49,243 bases of DNA. Origin: an uncultured Caryophanales bacterium (lineage in GTDB: Bacteria > Bacillota_I > Bacilli_A > RF39 > UBA660). Where the stretch lies: contig CAMKQS010000005.1 in assembly GCA_946414975.1 (NCBI GenBank), positions 1 to 49,243 of the forward strand. The letters are read 5' to 3'. Below, piece after piece: positions 1-8,301 of this stretch. A model generated the notes under the pieces. It saw only the letters and a list, made by a program, of their open reading frames with translations. It was not told where the DNA came from and did not search any database. The first letter of the stretch is position 1; every line of letters starts with the position of its first letter. A program made the translations under genes and the position numbers.

Positions 1-2
1 AT

Positions 3-1475
3 AGATATTTACTTTGGATAAAGAATAATTTAAAGAAAGTATTTTTAAGTTATGATTTAGTTTTATTTATAATAGCAGTAGGTTTTATATTAAATAATGT
101 TATTACAAATATTTTGTTTGCCCTTCTTACTTTGTTTGCAATCATTGAGATAAAGAGTGTAAAGGAACAAGTAAAGAAGCCTCTTGTTATAACTTCTAGA
201 GTAAAAAGAATGTTTGTAACAGAACTTGTTTTATATTCGATTATTCTTTTAGTTATGATTTTACTATTTAATGAGAATAATATAACTGTATATTATTTAA
301 TATTAAGTGTAGTTACATATTTAAACTATTTTGTATTATGGCTTGTTAATAAAATTAATATACCAGTTGAGAAGTGTGTATATCTTCATTTTAAGCATAT
401 GGCACAAAATAAATTATTTTCAATGAATTTGCCAGTTATTGGTATTACTGGTAGTTATGGTAAGACTAGTAGTAAGAATATATTAAATGATATATTAAAT
501 GTTAAGTTTAATTCATTTGCTACTCCTAAGAATTTTAATACTCCATATGGACTTATTAGATCAATAAATCAATATTTAGATAAGTTTAATGATATGTTTA
601 TAGCTGAGATGGGAGCTTTTAAAGTAGGTGAAATTAGAACTACTTGTAAACTTGTAAAACCTAAATATGGAATATTAACAACAATTGGAGAAGCTCATTT
701 AGAGTCTTTTGGATCACGTGAAAATATACAAAAAGGAAAATTTGAACTTATTGAATCATTACCAAGTGATGGAGTTGGAATATTAAATGGCGATGATCCA
801 TATCAAAGAAGTTATAAGTTAAAAAATAATTGTAAAATTCTTTGGACTGGTATAGATAGTGATGATGTAGATGTACGTGCAGTTAATATAAAACTTTCTG
901 GTAGTGGAACTACTTTTGATTGTGTATTTAAAGGTGATAAAAATAAATATACGTTTAATACTAAACTTTTAGGTAAGCATAATGTATATAATATACTTGC
1001 TGCAATACTACTTGGCCGTGAATTTGGTATGAGTATTGATGAACTTAAAAGAGGGGTTGCATCTGTTAAAACTATTGAACATAGATTAGAATTAAAACCA
1101 TATGGAAAAAATTATATTATAGATGATGCATATAATTCTAATCCAGTAGGTTCTAAGATGGCGCTTGAAGTATTAGGATTGATGGATGGTAAAAAAATAG
1201 TAGTAACACCAGGTATGATAGAGCTTGGTGATAAACAATATGAAGCAAATTATAATTTTGGTACATATATTAGTGAGGTTGCTGATTATGTTATATTAGT
1301 TGGTAAGAATCAAACTAAACCAATATATGATGGACTTGTTAAGTCAAAGTATAAGAAAGAAAATATATATGTTATAAATGATGTTAAAGAGGCATTTCCA
1401 ATAATGAATAAGTTAGCAACAACAAAAACTTATATTTTACTGGAAAATGACTTACCAGATTTGTTTAATGAATAG
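3..1475 (+). CDS. murF: MurF-type Mur ligase with N-terminal membrane region (5' end cut by window)
   Basis: Adds D-Ala-D-Ala to the UDP-MurNAc-tripeptide using ATP, the last cytoplasmic step in making the muropeptide. The frame is open from base 3, so the true start is upstream; a TTG at 114 is only an internal candidate. The visible N-terminus is about 100 hydrophobic residues (several membrane helices) where standard MurF has a soluble UDP-binding domain. The ATP loop GITGSYGKTS follows near 440-470, then the Mur signatures AEMGAF and TTIGEAHLE and a C-terminal domain containing DDAYNSNP. It sits directly before ddl, whose product makes its substrate; ddl begins 8 bases after the TAG. Ligase identity is firm; MurF rather than another Mur ligase rests on this pairing and on the YNSNP motif. 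Confidence 0.88.
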   Translation, partial: RYLLWIKNNLKKVFLSYDLVLFIIAVGFILNNVITNILFALLTLFAIIEIKSVKEQVKKPLVITSRVKRMFVTELVLYSIILLVMILLFNENNITVYYLILSVVTYLNYFVLWLVNKINIPVEKCVYLHFKHMAQNKLFSMNLPVIGITGSYGKTSSKNILNDILNVKFNSFATPKNFNTPYGLIRSINQYLDKFNDMFIAEMGAFKVGEIRTTCKLVKPKYGILTTIGEAHLESFGSRENIQKGKFELIESLPSDGVGILNGDDPYQRSYKLKNNCKILWTGIDSDDVDVRAVNIKLSGSGTTFDCVFKGDKNKYTFNTKLLGKHNVYNILAAILLGREFGMSIDELKRGVASVKTIEHRLELKPYGKNYIIDDAYNSNPVGSKMALEVLGLMDGKKIVVTPGMIELGDKQYEANYNFGTYISEVADYVILVGKNQTKPIYDGLVKSKYKKENIYVINDVKEAFPIMNKLATTKTYILLENDLPDLFNE

Positions 1476-1483
1476 GAGGATTT

Positions 1484-2683
1484 ATGGGAATAAAATTAGG
1501 TGTAATATTTGGTGGAGAGAGTGTAGAACACGAGGTTAGTATTATAAGTGCCGTTCAAGCGATGGAGAGTATGGATGATACTAAGTATGATATAATACCA
1601 ATATATATAAGTAAAAATAGAACTTGGTATACAGGTGCCATGTTAAGAGATATTGATGTATATAAAGATTTTGATGATCTTAAAAGATATGCAAAAGAAG
1701 TAGTACTTGTGCGTAAAGATGATAAATTTTATTTACAGTCAACAAAAGGAATATTTAGAAAAGATGTAACTGATATTGATATTATGTTTCCAATAGTACA
1801 TGGAAATAATGTTGAAGATGGTTCATTACAGGGTTATTTAGAGAGTGTTGGAATTCCTTATGTTGGAAGTCATGTATTAGGTTCTGCACTAGGGCAAGAT
1901 AAAGTATTAATGAAGCAAGTGTTTGAAGCAAATGATATAGCAGTAGTTCCATATACTTGGTTTTATGATTATGAATATAGTGATTCATCAAATGATATTT
2001 TAAAGAAAATAGAAAAATTAGGCTATCCTGTAGTTGTTAAACCTGCAACGCTTGGAAGCAGTGTTGGTATTACATATGTAAAAACTGCTAAAGATATTGA
2101 GGTAGCAATAAATGATGCAATCAAGTATGATAAAAAAATTGTTGTTGAAAAAGCAGTAGATAATTTAATTGAAGTTAACTGTAGTGTTCTTGGAAATTAT
2201 AAATATCAAGAGACTAGTGTTTTAGAGGAAGTTTTGAGTGATAATGAACTATTAACTTATGCTGATAAATATATTGGTGGTTCTAAAGGTAAATTAAAAG
2301 GTGGAATGAAATCATCTAAGGGAATGGCTTCAACTAGTAGAATTATTCCAGCTAGAGTTAATAAGAAAGTAGAAAATGAGATACTAGATATTTCTAAACG
2401 TGCATTTAGAGCTTTAAATTTAAGCGGAGTATGTAGAATAGATTTCTTAATTGATAGTAAAACAAATAAAGTTTTCATCAATGAGCCAAATACAATTCCA
2501 GGGTCTTTAGCATTCTATTTATGGGAACCAGCAGGAAAAGGATATAAGAATTTATTATCTGATATGATTAATATTGCCATTAAAGAATATAAAGAAAAGT
2601 CAAAAAAGACATATTCGTTTGACAGTAATATACTAAGTAATTATAATGGATTAAAGGGATCTAAAGGAAAACTTAAAAGATAG
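1484..2683 (+). CDS. ddl: D-alanine--D-alanine ligase
   Basis: Joins two D-alanines with ATP for the peptidoglycan stem peptide. 399 aa, somewhat longer than most Ddl proteins. ATP-grasp features are in order: N-terminal GGESVEHEVS, the central VVKPATLGSSVGI, EVNCSVLG, a lysine- and glycine-rich omega loop (KYIGGSKGK region), then RIDFLID and INEPNTIPGS for metal and substrate binding. A tyrosine in the omega loop (LTYADKY) fits D-Ala-D-Ala rather than D-lactate specificity. The ATG follows AGGAGG with a 4-base spacer. The last codons also form the left arm of the terminator at 2663-2693. It acts with the preceding murF. Confidence 0.95.
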   Translation: MGIKLGVIFGGESVEHEVSIISAVQAMESMDDTKYDIIPIYISKNRTWYTGAMLRDIDVYKDFDDLKRYAKEVVLVRKDDKFYLQSTKGIFRKDVTDIDIMFPIVHGNNVEDGSLQGYLESVGIPYVGSHVLGSALGQDKVLMKQVFEANDIAVVPYTWFYDYEYSDSSNDILKKIEKLGYPVVVKPATLGSSVGITYVKTAKDIEVAINDAIKYDKKIVVEKAVDNLIEVNCSVLGNYKYQETSVLEEVLSDNELLTYADKYIGGSKGKLKGGMKSSKGMASTSRIIPARVNKKVENEILDISKRAFRALNLSGVCRIDFLIDSKTNKVFINEPNTIPGSLAFYLWEPAGKGYKNLLSDMINIAIKEYKEKSKKTYSFDSNILSNYNGLKGSKGKLKR

Positions 2684-2693
2684 TTTTCCTTTT
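2663..2693 (+). terminator. Intrinsic terminator overlapping the ddl stop
   Basis: Ten-base stem AAAGGAAAAC (2663-2672) pairs with GTTTTCCTTT (2683-2692), followed by a short T tract. The stop TAG (2681-2683) is at the base of the right arm, so the hairpin is partly coding sequence. Confidence 0.75.
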
Positions 2694-2720
2694 GCAATTA
2701 TTTTAATATAATGATAAAAT
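2692..2720 (+). promoter_or_regulatory. Candidate sigma-A-type promoter
   Basis: TTGCAA (2692-2697), 17-base spacer, TAAAAT (2715-2720), upstream of the 259-aa gene. An overlapping TATAAT at 2707-2712 has no well-placed -35. Confidence 0.4.
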
Positions 2721-2743
2721 AGTATTAGTTATTGAGGTGGGAA

Positions 2744-3523
2744 ATGATTAGCGAAATGGATAAGAAAATTATCGGTGAAATTATTAATTTATATAATGAA
2801 AATACCAAATTTAAAGAAAAGTTAAATAATCTATATAATACTAATCCAGCAAAGTTAAAGTTAATTGAATTGTATACATTAGAAGATATAATAAGATATG
2901 GAGATAAGTCTTATTATAATAGATTAATGAAATTAGGAAATAATGAAGAGACTATAAAAAAAGAATATGGAGCTTTTCTTGAAAAATGTATTAATGATAA
3001 AAAATATGAATTATCAAAAATGAGAGATTATAAAAATAATCGTAAATCCTTAACACCAATTGAGGCTTTTACAATTAATTTGTTATTAAAAAATGATGAA
3101 AAAAAACACGATTATAAGTATATTGATTATGATTATGATGATTATATTGAGTTAAAATATAGTAATGATAAAGAAATAAGAGAATCTGTATCCAATGTAT
3201 TTTTTGCAAATTTAATAGGAAGTTTATTTGAAAAAAATGTCGATCCTATTTTAAGAAATGAATTAAAACCTATTATTGAACATCAGAAATATCCAGGGCT
3301 AATAGCTAGTGTTGACAAGCATAAAATGCTAGAATTTTTAAGAGAACTAATTAGTTATGATTATAAGGGAGTTGCTGAAGGCATCGATACGATGTTTGAA
3401 CAAGCCAAATTTTATTTATCTTGCGGTTTTGAAGAAAAAACCTTTGATTTTTTCTCAAAACATCGTTCAAATATTAGTGCTAGAGAGGTTTTTGATATAA
3501 AACCAAAACAGAAAGTTAAATAG
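2744..3523 (+). CDS. Hypothetical cytoplasmic protein, 259 aa
   Basis: I do not recognise this protein. It is hydrophilic and rich in Lys, Asn, Tyr and Asp, with no signal peptide, membrane helix or familiar nucleotide-binding motif. The middle has a strongly acidic, tyrosine-rich run (about residues 120-140); the C-terminal half looks helical. I chose ATG 2744 because GAGGTGGG lies just upstream; an in-frame TTG at 2732 would place the start before that ribosome site. It is probably monocistronic, between the ddl terminator and its own terminator at 3518. Length and flanking signals support a real gene. Confidence 0.8.
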   Translation: MISEMDKKIIGEIINLYNENTKFKEKLNNLYNTNPAKLKLIELYTLEDIIRYGDKSYYNRLMKLGNNEETIKKEYGAFLEKCINDKKYELSKMRDYKNNRKSLTPIEAFTINLLLKNDEKKHDYKYIDYDYDDYIELKYSNDKEIRESVSNVFFANLIGSLFEKNVDPILRNELKPIIEHQKYPGLIASVDKHKMLEFLRELISYDYKGVAEGIDTMFEQAKFYLSCGFEEKTFDFFSKHRSNISAREVFDIKPKQKVK

Positions 3524-3542
3524 TATTGAAGTACTATTTTTT
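3518..3542 (+). terminator. Intrinsic terminator spanning the stop codon
   Basis: Stem AAATAGTA (3518-3525) with TACTATTT (3532-3539), 6-base loop, then a T run. The TAG stop (3521-3523) is inside the left arm. Confidence 0.7.
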
Positions 3543-3569
3543 CTTTTTCTAAAAACTTTGTGAATGTTC

Positions 3570-3598
3570 TTTCAAAATATATAAATTCATGTTATAAT
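3570..3598 (+). promoter_or_regulatory. Extended -10 promoter before prfB
   Basis: TGTTATAAT (3590-3598) gives a consensus -10 with an extended TGn. The -35 at 17-base spacing (TTTCAA, 3570-3575) is weak. The start codon of prfB is 22 bases downstream. Confidence 0.6.
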
Positions 3599-3619
3599 CA
3601 AAGTTAGAATGGTGATTGT

Positions 3620-4718
3620 ATGGAATTATATGAATTGTTAAATGTATATAGTGATTATAATAAGAGAATAGAAGAATTATGGAGGTCACTTTGACCCAGA
3701 CAATAAAAAAGAAAGAATTAAACTGTTAGAAGTTGAAATGCAAAAGTCTGATTTTTGGAATGATAAAGCTAATTCAGAAAAAGTAGTAACAGAGTTAAAT
3801 GATATAAAAAAAAGATTGAGTGATGTAGAAAATCTAAAAAGTAAGCTTGAAACATCATTGGAATTTATTGAATTATTAAAAACAGATCCTAATTTAGAAC
3901 TGCAAGAAGAATTAGAAAAAGAAATTCCTTCTTTAGATAAATTAATTTCTGAGGTAGAAATAAGTTTACTTCTAAATGGACCATATGATAAATGTGATTG
4001 TATATTAGATATACATCCTGGTGCAGGAGGAACTGAAAGCTGTGATTGGGCATTAATGCTATATAGAATGTATATAAGATGGGCTACTAATAAAAATTAT
4101 AAAATTGAAGTTGTTGATTATCAAGATGGAGATGAAGCTGGTATAAAAAGTGCATCTATGATAATAAAGGGTTTAAATGCATATGGATATTTAAAGTGTG
4201 AAAAAGGTGTTCATAGATTAATTAGAATATCGCCATTTGATTCAAATAAAAGAAGACATACATCTTTTGCGTCAGTGGATATAACTCCAATATATGAAAA
4301 TGAGGATTATAAGATAAATGATAATGACATTAGAATTGATATATATAGAGCATCAGGTCATGGAGGACAAGGTGTAAATACAACTGATTCAGCAGTTAGG
4401 ATAACACATATTCCAACTAAGATTGTAGTAACTTGTCAAAATGAAAGAAGTCAAATTAGGAATAAAGAAACAGCATTAAAAGTTTTAAAAAACAAATTAT
4501 ATAAATTAGAACTTGAAAAAAGAGAAAAAGAATTATCAAATATCAAGGGAGAAAATATGGATATTAATTTTGGTTCGCAAATTAGAACATATACGCTTCA
4601 TCCATATTCTTTAGTTAAAGATCATAGAACGAATACAGAAAATATAAATCCAATAAAAGTATTAGATGGAGATATTGATTTATTTATTAATGAATGTTTA
4701 AAAAGGGATGTGAAATAA
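3620..4718 (+). CDS. prfB: Peptide chain release factor 2, programmed +1 frameshift
   Basis: Terminates translation at UGA and UAA by hydrolysing peptidyl-tRNA on the ribosome. The gene is in two frames. ATG 3620 opens 24 codons ending CTT, then TGA (3692-3694); slipping +1 at CTTTGAC continues as Leu-Asp-Pro to TAA at 4716-4718, about 365 aa in all, normal for RF2. A GGAGG just before the slippery CTT is the internal Shine-Dalgarno stimulator known for prfB. The codon-recognition motif RISPFDS and the catalytic GGQ (HGGQGVNTTDS, near 4360-4390) are intact. Low RF2 makes the TGA read slowly, allowing the shift: autoregulation known for the family. A call starting at 3738 would miss the N-terminus. 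Confidence 0.96.
3677..3697 (+). promoter_or_regulatory. RF2 autoregulatory +1 frameshift site
   Basis: An internal Shine-Dalgarno-like GGAGG (3681-3685), then CTT TGA C (3689-3695). This matches the well-known prfB recoding site, with the same CTTTGAC heptamer as in E. coli. Confidence 0.93.
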
Positions 4719-5602
4719 TGTTTTTTAAAAACAAAAAAGAGCAGGATTTAACTAATATAATAGATAAAATATATAGTAAGGATAGACTTATTAGATTCTG
4801 TGAATTTTTATCTGGAATTTTTATAGTTGCACTATCGTACAATATTTTCTTGCTTCCTAGTAATACAGTATATGGAGTAGGTGGTATTGGTGTAATTTTA
4901 AAAAAATTATTTAATATAACTCCTTCTATAACAGTATTTCTAAGTTCTATGCTTTTACTTGTTTTAAGTTTCTTTACTCTAGGCAAGAAAAAAACTGCAC
5001 GAACAGTTGCTGGAAGTATACTTTATCCATTATTTATACAAGCTACAACGTCATATATACCGCTTTTTAAATTAGGAACACTGGAGCCTATAGTCATTGT
5101 AATAATTGGTGCGGTAACTCATGGGATAGGATTAGGATTAATATTTAAAGCAGGATATACAACTGGTGGTACTGATATATTAAATGATATTGCAAGTAAA
5201 TATTGTAAAATATCAATAGGAAAAGCTATGTTATTTACAGATGGTATAATTATACTAATAGGACTTTTTGTATTTGGTTTTCCAACATTTATTTACTCTT
5301 TAATATCACTTTATATAATAAGTGTAATGACTGATAAAGTAATACTTGGAATATCACAGTCAAAAACATTTTATATTATTACAGATAATGAAACCACTGT
5401 AAAAAAATTTATAATGAATAATTTAAACCACGGAGTAACTGTACTACAAGGTAGAGGTGGATATACTGGAGATAATCAAAAAGTTATTATGTGTACTTTA
5501 CCTACTAGAGAATACTATGTATTAAAAGAAGGATTAAAAGAAATTGATCCATCGGCATTTTTCTTAGTGACTGATGCCTATGAAGTGTTTGGAGGTGCGT
5601 GA
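4718..5602 (+). CDS. YitT family membrane protein
   Basis: A 294-aa integral membrane protein of the YitT/DUF161 family with the usual C-terminal cytoplasmic DUF2179 domain (about residues 215-290, containing GVTVLQGRGGYTG). The family's transport role is not well defined. About five or six membrane helices fill the first 210 residues, with a family-typical GIGVILKKLFN stretch and TTGGTDI near the third helix. I start it at ATG 4718, overlapping the prfB TAA as TAATG and preceded by AAGGG; an in-frame ATG at 4694 lies inside prfB. Probably cotranscribed with prfB and ftsEX. Confidence 0.87.
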   Translation: MFFKNKKEQDLTNIIDKIYSKDRLIRFCEFLSGIFIVALSYNIFLLPSNTVYGVGGIGVILKKLFNITPSITVFLSSMLLLVLSFFTLGKKKTARTVAGSILYPLFIQATTSYIPLFKLGTLEPIVIVIIGAVTHGIGLGLIFKAGYTTGGTDILNDIASKYCKISIGKAMLFTDGIIILIGLFVFGFPTFIYSLISLYIISVMTDKVILGISQSKTFYIITDNETTVKKFIMNNLNHGVTVLQGRGGYTGDNQKVIMCTLPTREYYVLKEGLKEIDPSAFFLVTDAYEVFGGA

Positions 5603-5604
5603 GA

Positions 5605-6288
5605 TTGGATTTAATTAGATTACGTAATATAAATAAGACATATAAAAATGGTGTAACAGCTATATATGATCTAGATTTAACAATAAAAAAAGGAGAGTTT
5701 GTCTTTATAATAGGAGAAACTGGATGTGGTAAATCAACATTAATTAAAATGTTGTATCGTGAAGAAAAACCAAATAAAGGTAAAATAATAGTTGGTGGAA
5801 TTAATGTTGCTAAATTGAGAAATAGCAAAGTATATAAATTAAGAAGAAAAATAGGAGTAGTTTTTCAAAACTTTCAATTACTTCCTAAACTTACAGCATA
5901 TGAAAATGTAGCTTTTGCCCTAGAAGTTTTAGGACTTCCTAAAGATGAGATACATAAAAAGGTAGTTAAAGTTTTAGATCTTGTTGGTTTAAAAAATAAA
6001 GCTAAACATTATCCTAATCAATTATCAGGTGGAGAGCAACAAAGAGTAGCCATTGCTCGTGCTATTGTAAATGGACCAAAATTATTAATATGTGATGAAC
6101 CTACTGGTAACTTGGATCCTAAAAAGAGTATGGAAATAATGGAAGTATTAGATGCAATTAATCAACTTGGAACAACAGTAGTTATGGTAACACATGATAT
6201 AGAAATAGTTAAACAAATGAATAAGAGAGTTATTTTACTTAATTCTGGTAGAGTAGTAAAAGATTATGAAGAGGGGACGTATAAATGA
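5605..6288 (+). CDS. ftsE: Cell division ABC transporter ATP-binding protein FtsE
   Basis: ATPase partner of FtsX; the pair couples division or elongation to activation of peptidoglycan hydrolases across the membrane. Walker A GETGCGKST (about residues 37-45), Q-loop VFQNFQLLP, signature LSGGEQQRVAIARA, Walker B LLICDEPTGNLD and H-loop VTHD are all intact. About 227 aa, normal length. The start is a choice between GTG 5599 and TTG 5605. GGAGGT at 5591-5596 is only 2 bases from the GTG but 8 from the TTG, so TTG is preferred. The 3' end overlaps ftsX as ATGA. Confidence 0.94.
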   Translation: MDLIRLRNINKTYKNGVTAIYDLDLTIKKGEFVFIIGETGCGKSTLIKMLYREEKPNKGKIIVGGINVAKLRNSKVYKLRRKIGVVFQNFQLLPKLTAYENVAFALEVLGLPKDEIHKKVVKVLDLVGLKNKAKHYPNQLSGGEQQRVAIARAIVNGPKLLICDEPTGNLDPKKSMEIMEVLDAINQLGTTVVMVTHDIEIVKQMNKRVILLNSGRVVKDYEEGTYK

Positions 6289-7190
6289 AAGCATTAAGAA
6301 TTTTTTCAAGAAGTATTAGAGATTCATTCAAAAGTGTATTTAGAAATTTCTCTCTTTCACTTGCATCTATATCATGTATTACAATTACATTAATTGTAGT
6401 TGCTGTATCAATTGTACTTTCATATAGTGTTAATACTTTTACAGAGTCTATAGAAAAAGATGTAACGATAGTTGCCTTTATATCAAATGATAAGAGTGAT
6501 GAAGATATAAAAGATATTGAAAAACATATTTTAGCTCTTGATAACATTCACAAACAGAACGTTAAATATAGAGATAAAATGGATATCTCAGATGAAATGA
6601 TGCAATCATCAGAAGTATTTAGAGGAATAATGCAAGACTGGACAAAGGAAGAAAGTCCTATTCAAAATACTTATCAAATAAAAGTTGATGATATTGAAAA
6701 AATAGGAGATACTGCAAAAGAAATAGAAAAAATTGATGGAATAACATCAGTTAAGTACGGAGCAGGAATGGTTGAACAAATGGTTCAAGTATTTGATACA
6801 GTTCGTAAATTTTGTATAATACTTGTAGTTGCTCTTGTAATTGTTACTGCCTTCTTGATTGCAAATACAATAAAAATAACTATTTTCTCAAGAAAAAGAG
6901 AAATAGAGATAATGAGACTTGTTGGTGCAAGTAACACTAATATTAAAATTCCATTTATATTAGAAGGATTATTTTTAGGAATTCTAGGTTCTATAATACC
7001 TATTATTGTAACAATATTAGGTTATACAAAAATATATGAACATTTTAATGGACATTTATTTGTGTCATTTATTACACTAATTAAACCATATCCATTTGTT
7101 ATATATATTTCTTTAATTTTAGTTGCAATAGGTATGGTTGTAGGTATGTTTGGTTCTTGGAGAGCCGTTAGAAAATATTTAAAAATATAA
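6285..7190 (+). CDS. ftsX: Cell division protein FtsX
   Basis: Membrane subunit of FtsEX, 301 aa. It has a cytoplasmic N-terminus, a first helix near residues 22-45, an extracellular domain of about 125 residues that in relatives contacts wall hydrolases or their adaptors, then three C-terminal helices. The motif KREIEIMRLVGASNTNIKIPF after the second helix is characteristic of FtsX/MacB-type permeases. Its ATG overlaps the ftsE stop, implying translational coupling. A strong terminator follows directly. Confidence 0.94.
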   Translation: MKALRIFSRSIRDSFKSVFRNFSLSLASISCITITLIVVAVSIVLSYSVNTFTESIEKDVTIVAFISNDKSDEDIKDIEKHILALDNIHKQNVKYRDKMDISDEMMQSSEVFRGIMQDWTKEESPIQNTYQIKVDDIEKIGDTAKEIEKIDGITSVKYGAGMVEQMVQVFDTVRKFCIILVVALVIVTAFLIANTIKITIFSRKREIEIMRLVGASNTNIKIPFILEGLFLGILGSIIPIIVTILGYTKIYEHFNGHLFVSFITLIKPYPFVIYISLILVAIGMVVGMFGSWRAVRKYLKI

Positions 7191-7192
7191 TT

Positions 7193-7223
7193 ACTAGAAA
7201 AAAAGTTTTTTCTAGTTTTTTTT
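7193..7223 (+). terminator. Strong intrinsic terminator after ftsX
   Basis: Eleven-base stem ACTAGAAAAAA (7193-7203) with TTTTTTCTAGT (7206-7216) and a tight loop, then a run of eight Ts. Confidence 0.85.
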
Positions 7224-7224
7224 A

Positions 7225-7237
7225 CATAAAATATAAT
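7225..7237 (+). promoter_or_regulatory. Possible sporulation (sigma-E-like) or -10 element abutting the yunB start
   Basis: CATAAAAT (7225-7232) resembles the B. subtilis sigma-E -10 (CATACAnT), and TATAAT occupies 7232-7237 right before the ATG. I find no clear -35. Either reading puts the transcript start at or just past the ATG, implying a very short or absent leader. yunB of B. subtilis is sigma-E dependent, so the resemblance is suggestive only. Confidence 0.25.
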
Positions 7238-7981
7238 ATGAATAGAATAAAAATAAAAAAAAAGTTTATTTTAAATAGGAAGAAAAAAATTTTATATATT
7301 ATAGTTTCTTTTATTAGCTGTATATTACTCTCCTTTTATTATATTAACAAAAAGATAACACCTGTTTATCTTGATATTGCAGAAAACGAAGTAAAAAAAA
7401 TAGCAAACATAATAATTAATGATTCAATAGATAATAAATTAAGTAATTCTATTAAAAGTGAGAATTTATTTTATGTTAAAAAGAATTCAAAAGAAGATAT
7501 TTCTTCTATTGATTTTAATACAATAGAAGTAAATAAATTTTTAAATAAAGTTACTAATAATTTAGAAAAAAATTTAAAATATATAGAATCTGGTAATATA
7601 GAAAAAATAAGTAATTATAAAGATTTATTTAACATATATGATAAAAAGAATTTACAAAAAGGAATAGTCTGTAAAATACCATTAGGGAATGTTTTTAGTA
7701 ATCCTATTTTAGGTAATTTATCAGGAAGTATTCCAGTAAGATTAAATTTGACTGGAAATATAATAAGTAATGTTAATATTAAAACAAAAAATTATGGAAT
7801 AAATAATACATTAGTTGAAATATATATGGATATTAATTTAACGATGGAAGTAATTTTGCCTTATACAAAAAAGAAAACAAATATAAAAACAAGTATACCA
7901 ATAGGTTTAAAAATGATACAGGGAAGTGTTCCATCATATTATTCTACCTCATCAACTCCAATTACTGTTCCTATTGAATAA
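7238..7981 (+). CDS. yunB: Sporulation protein YunB
   Basis: YunB family, made in the mother cell in B. subtilis; its biochemical role is not established. 247 aa with a very basic N-terminus, one membrane helix (about residues 18-36) and an external domain. The body tracks the family closely: ITPVYLDIAENEVKKIANII after the helix, then CKIPLGNVFSNPILG, SGSIPVRLNLTGNI, a run around YGINNTLVEIYMDI, and a basic beta-rich end with IPIGLKMIQGSVPSYY. No ribosome site is visible before the ATG and a -10-like TATAAT abuts it, so translation may be leaderless. It precedes yutD, recalling the yutD-yunB neighbourhood of Bacillus. Confidence 0.88.
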   Translation: MNRIKIKKKFILNRKKKILYIIVSFISCILLSFYYINKKITPVYLDIAENEVKKIANIIINDSIDNKLSNSIKSENLFYVKKNSKEDISSIDFNTIEVNKFLNKVTNNLEKNLKYIESGNIEKISNYKDLFNIYDKKNLQKGIVCKIPLGNVFSNPILGNLSGSIPVRLNLTGNIISNVNIKTKNYGINNTLVEIYMDINLTMEVILPYTKKKTNIKTSIPIGLKMIQGSVPSYYSTSSTPITVPIE

Positions 7982-8002
7982 TTATTTAAAATTATGTATA
8001 AT
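7974..8002 (+). promoter_or_regulatory. Candidate promoter of yutD
   Basis: TTGAAT (7974-7979), 17 bases, TATAAT (7997-8002). It lies over an upstream in-frame ATG (7994), which supports the downstream GTG 8018 as the yutD start. Confidence 0.5.
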
Positions 8003-8017
8003 TTAATTGGTGATATC

Positions 8018-8290
8018 GTGATAAAAATAAATAATTATACATACGAAATAATGGAAAATTATAAAGATGGATATGAAGATGAAGCATTTAAGGAAAAATA
8101 TACAGATTATTTTTATGATTATGATTATATTATAGGTGATTGGTCCTATGGTAAATTAAGATTAAAAGGATTTTGTGATAGACAAAATAAAAAATGTAAT
8201 AGAATTAATGATATAAAATTTAAAGATAAATATTTAAAAGAATTATGTAGTTATGAATGTAGATATTTTATTTTAAAAAAGAATAAGTAA
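8018..8290 (+). CDS. yutD: YutD family protein
   Basis: Small protein of about 90 aa in the YutD/DUF1027 family, widely conserved in Bacilli, function undefined. The signature is clear: YEIMENYKDGYEDEAFKE near the N-terminus, then YDYIIGDWSYGKLRLKGF, and a C-terminal segment with LCSYECRYFILKK. I prefer GTG 8018: GGTGAT stands a few bases upstream and family members begin with the equivalent of VIKINNYTYE. An ATG at 7994 is in frame but overlaps a promoter-like TATAAT. It is next to yunB, as in the yut-yun region of Bacillus. Confidence 0.9.
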   Translation: MIKINNYTYEIMENYKDGYEDEAFKEKYTDYFYDYDYIIGDWSYGKLRLKGFCDRQNKKCNRINDIKFKDKYLKELCSYECRYFILKKNK

Positions 8291-8301
8291 GGGATGTTAA
8301 T

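Noticed and set aside
1782..1991. Minus-strand open frames such as this one, and many others opposite real genes
   Set aside because: Each lies opposite a well-supported gene, lacks a ribosome site and encodes low-complexity Leu/Ile/His-rich peptides typical of antisense frames in AT-rich DNA.
3692..3694. In-frame TGA as a sign of UGA-Trp recoding
   Set aside because: It is the conserved prfB frameshift stop; other genes end at TGA normally and RF2 itself is present.
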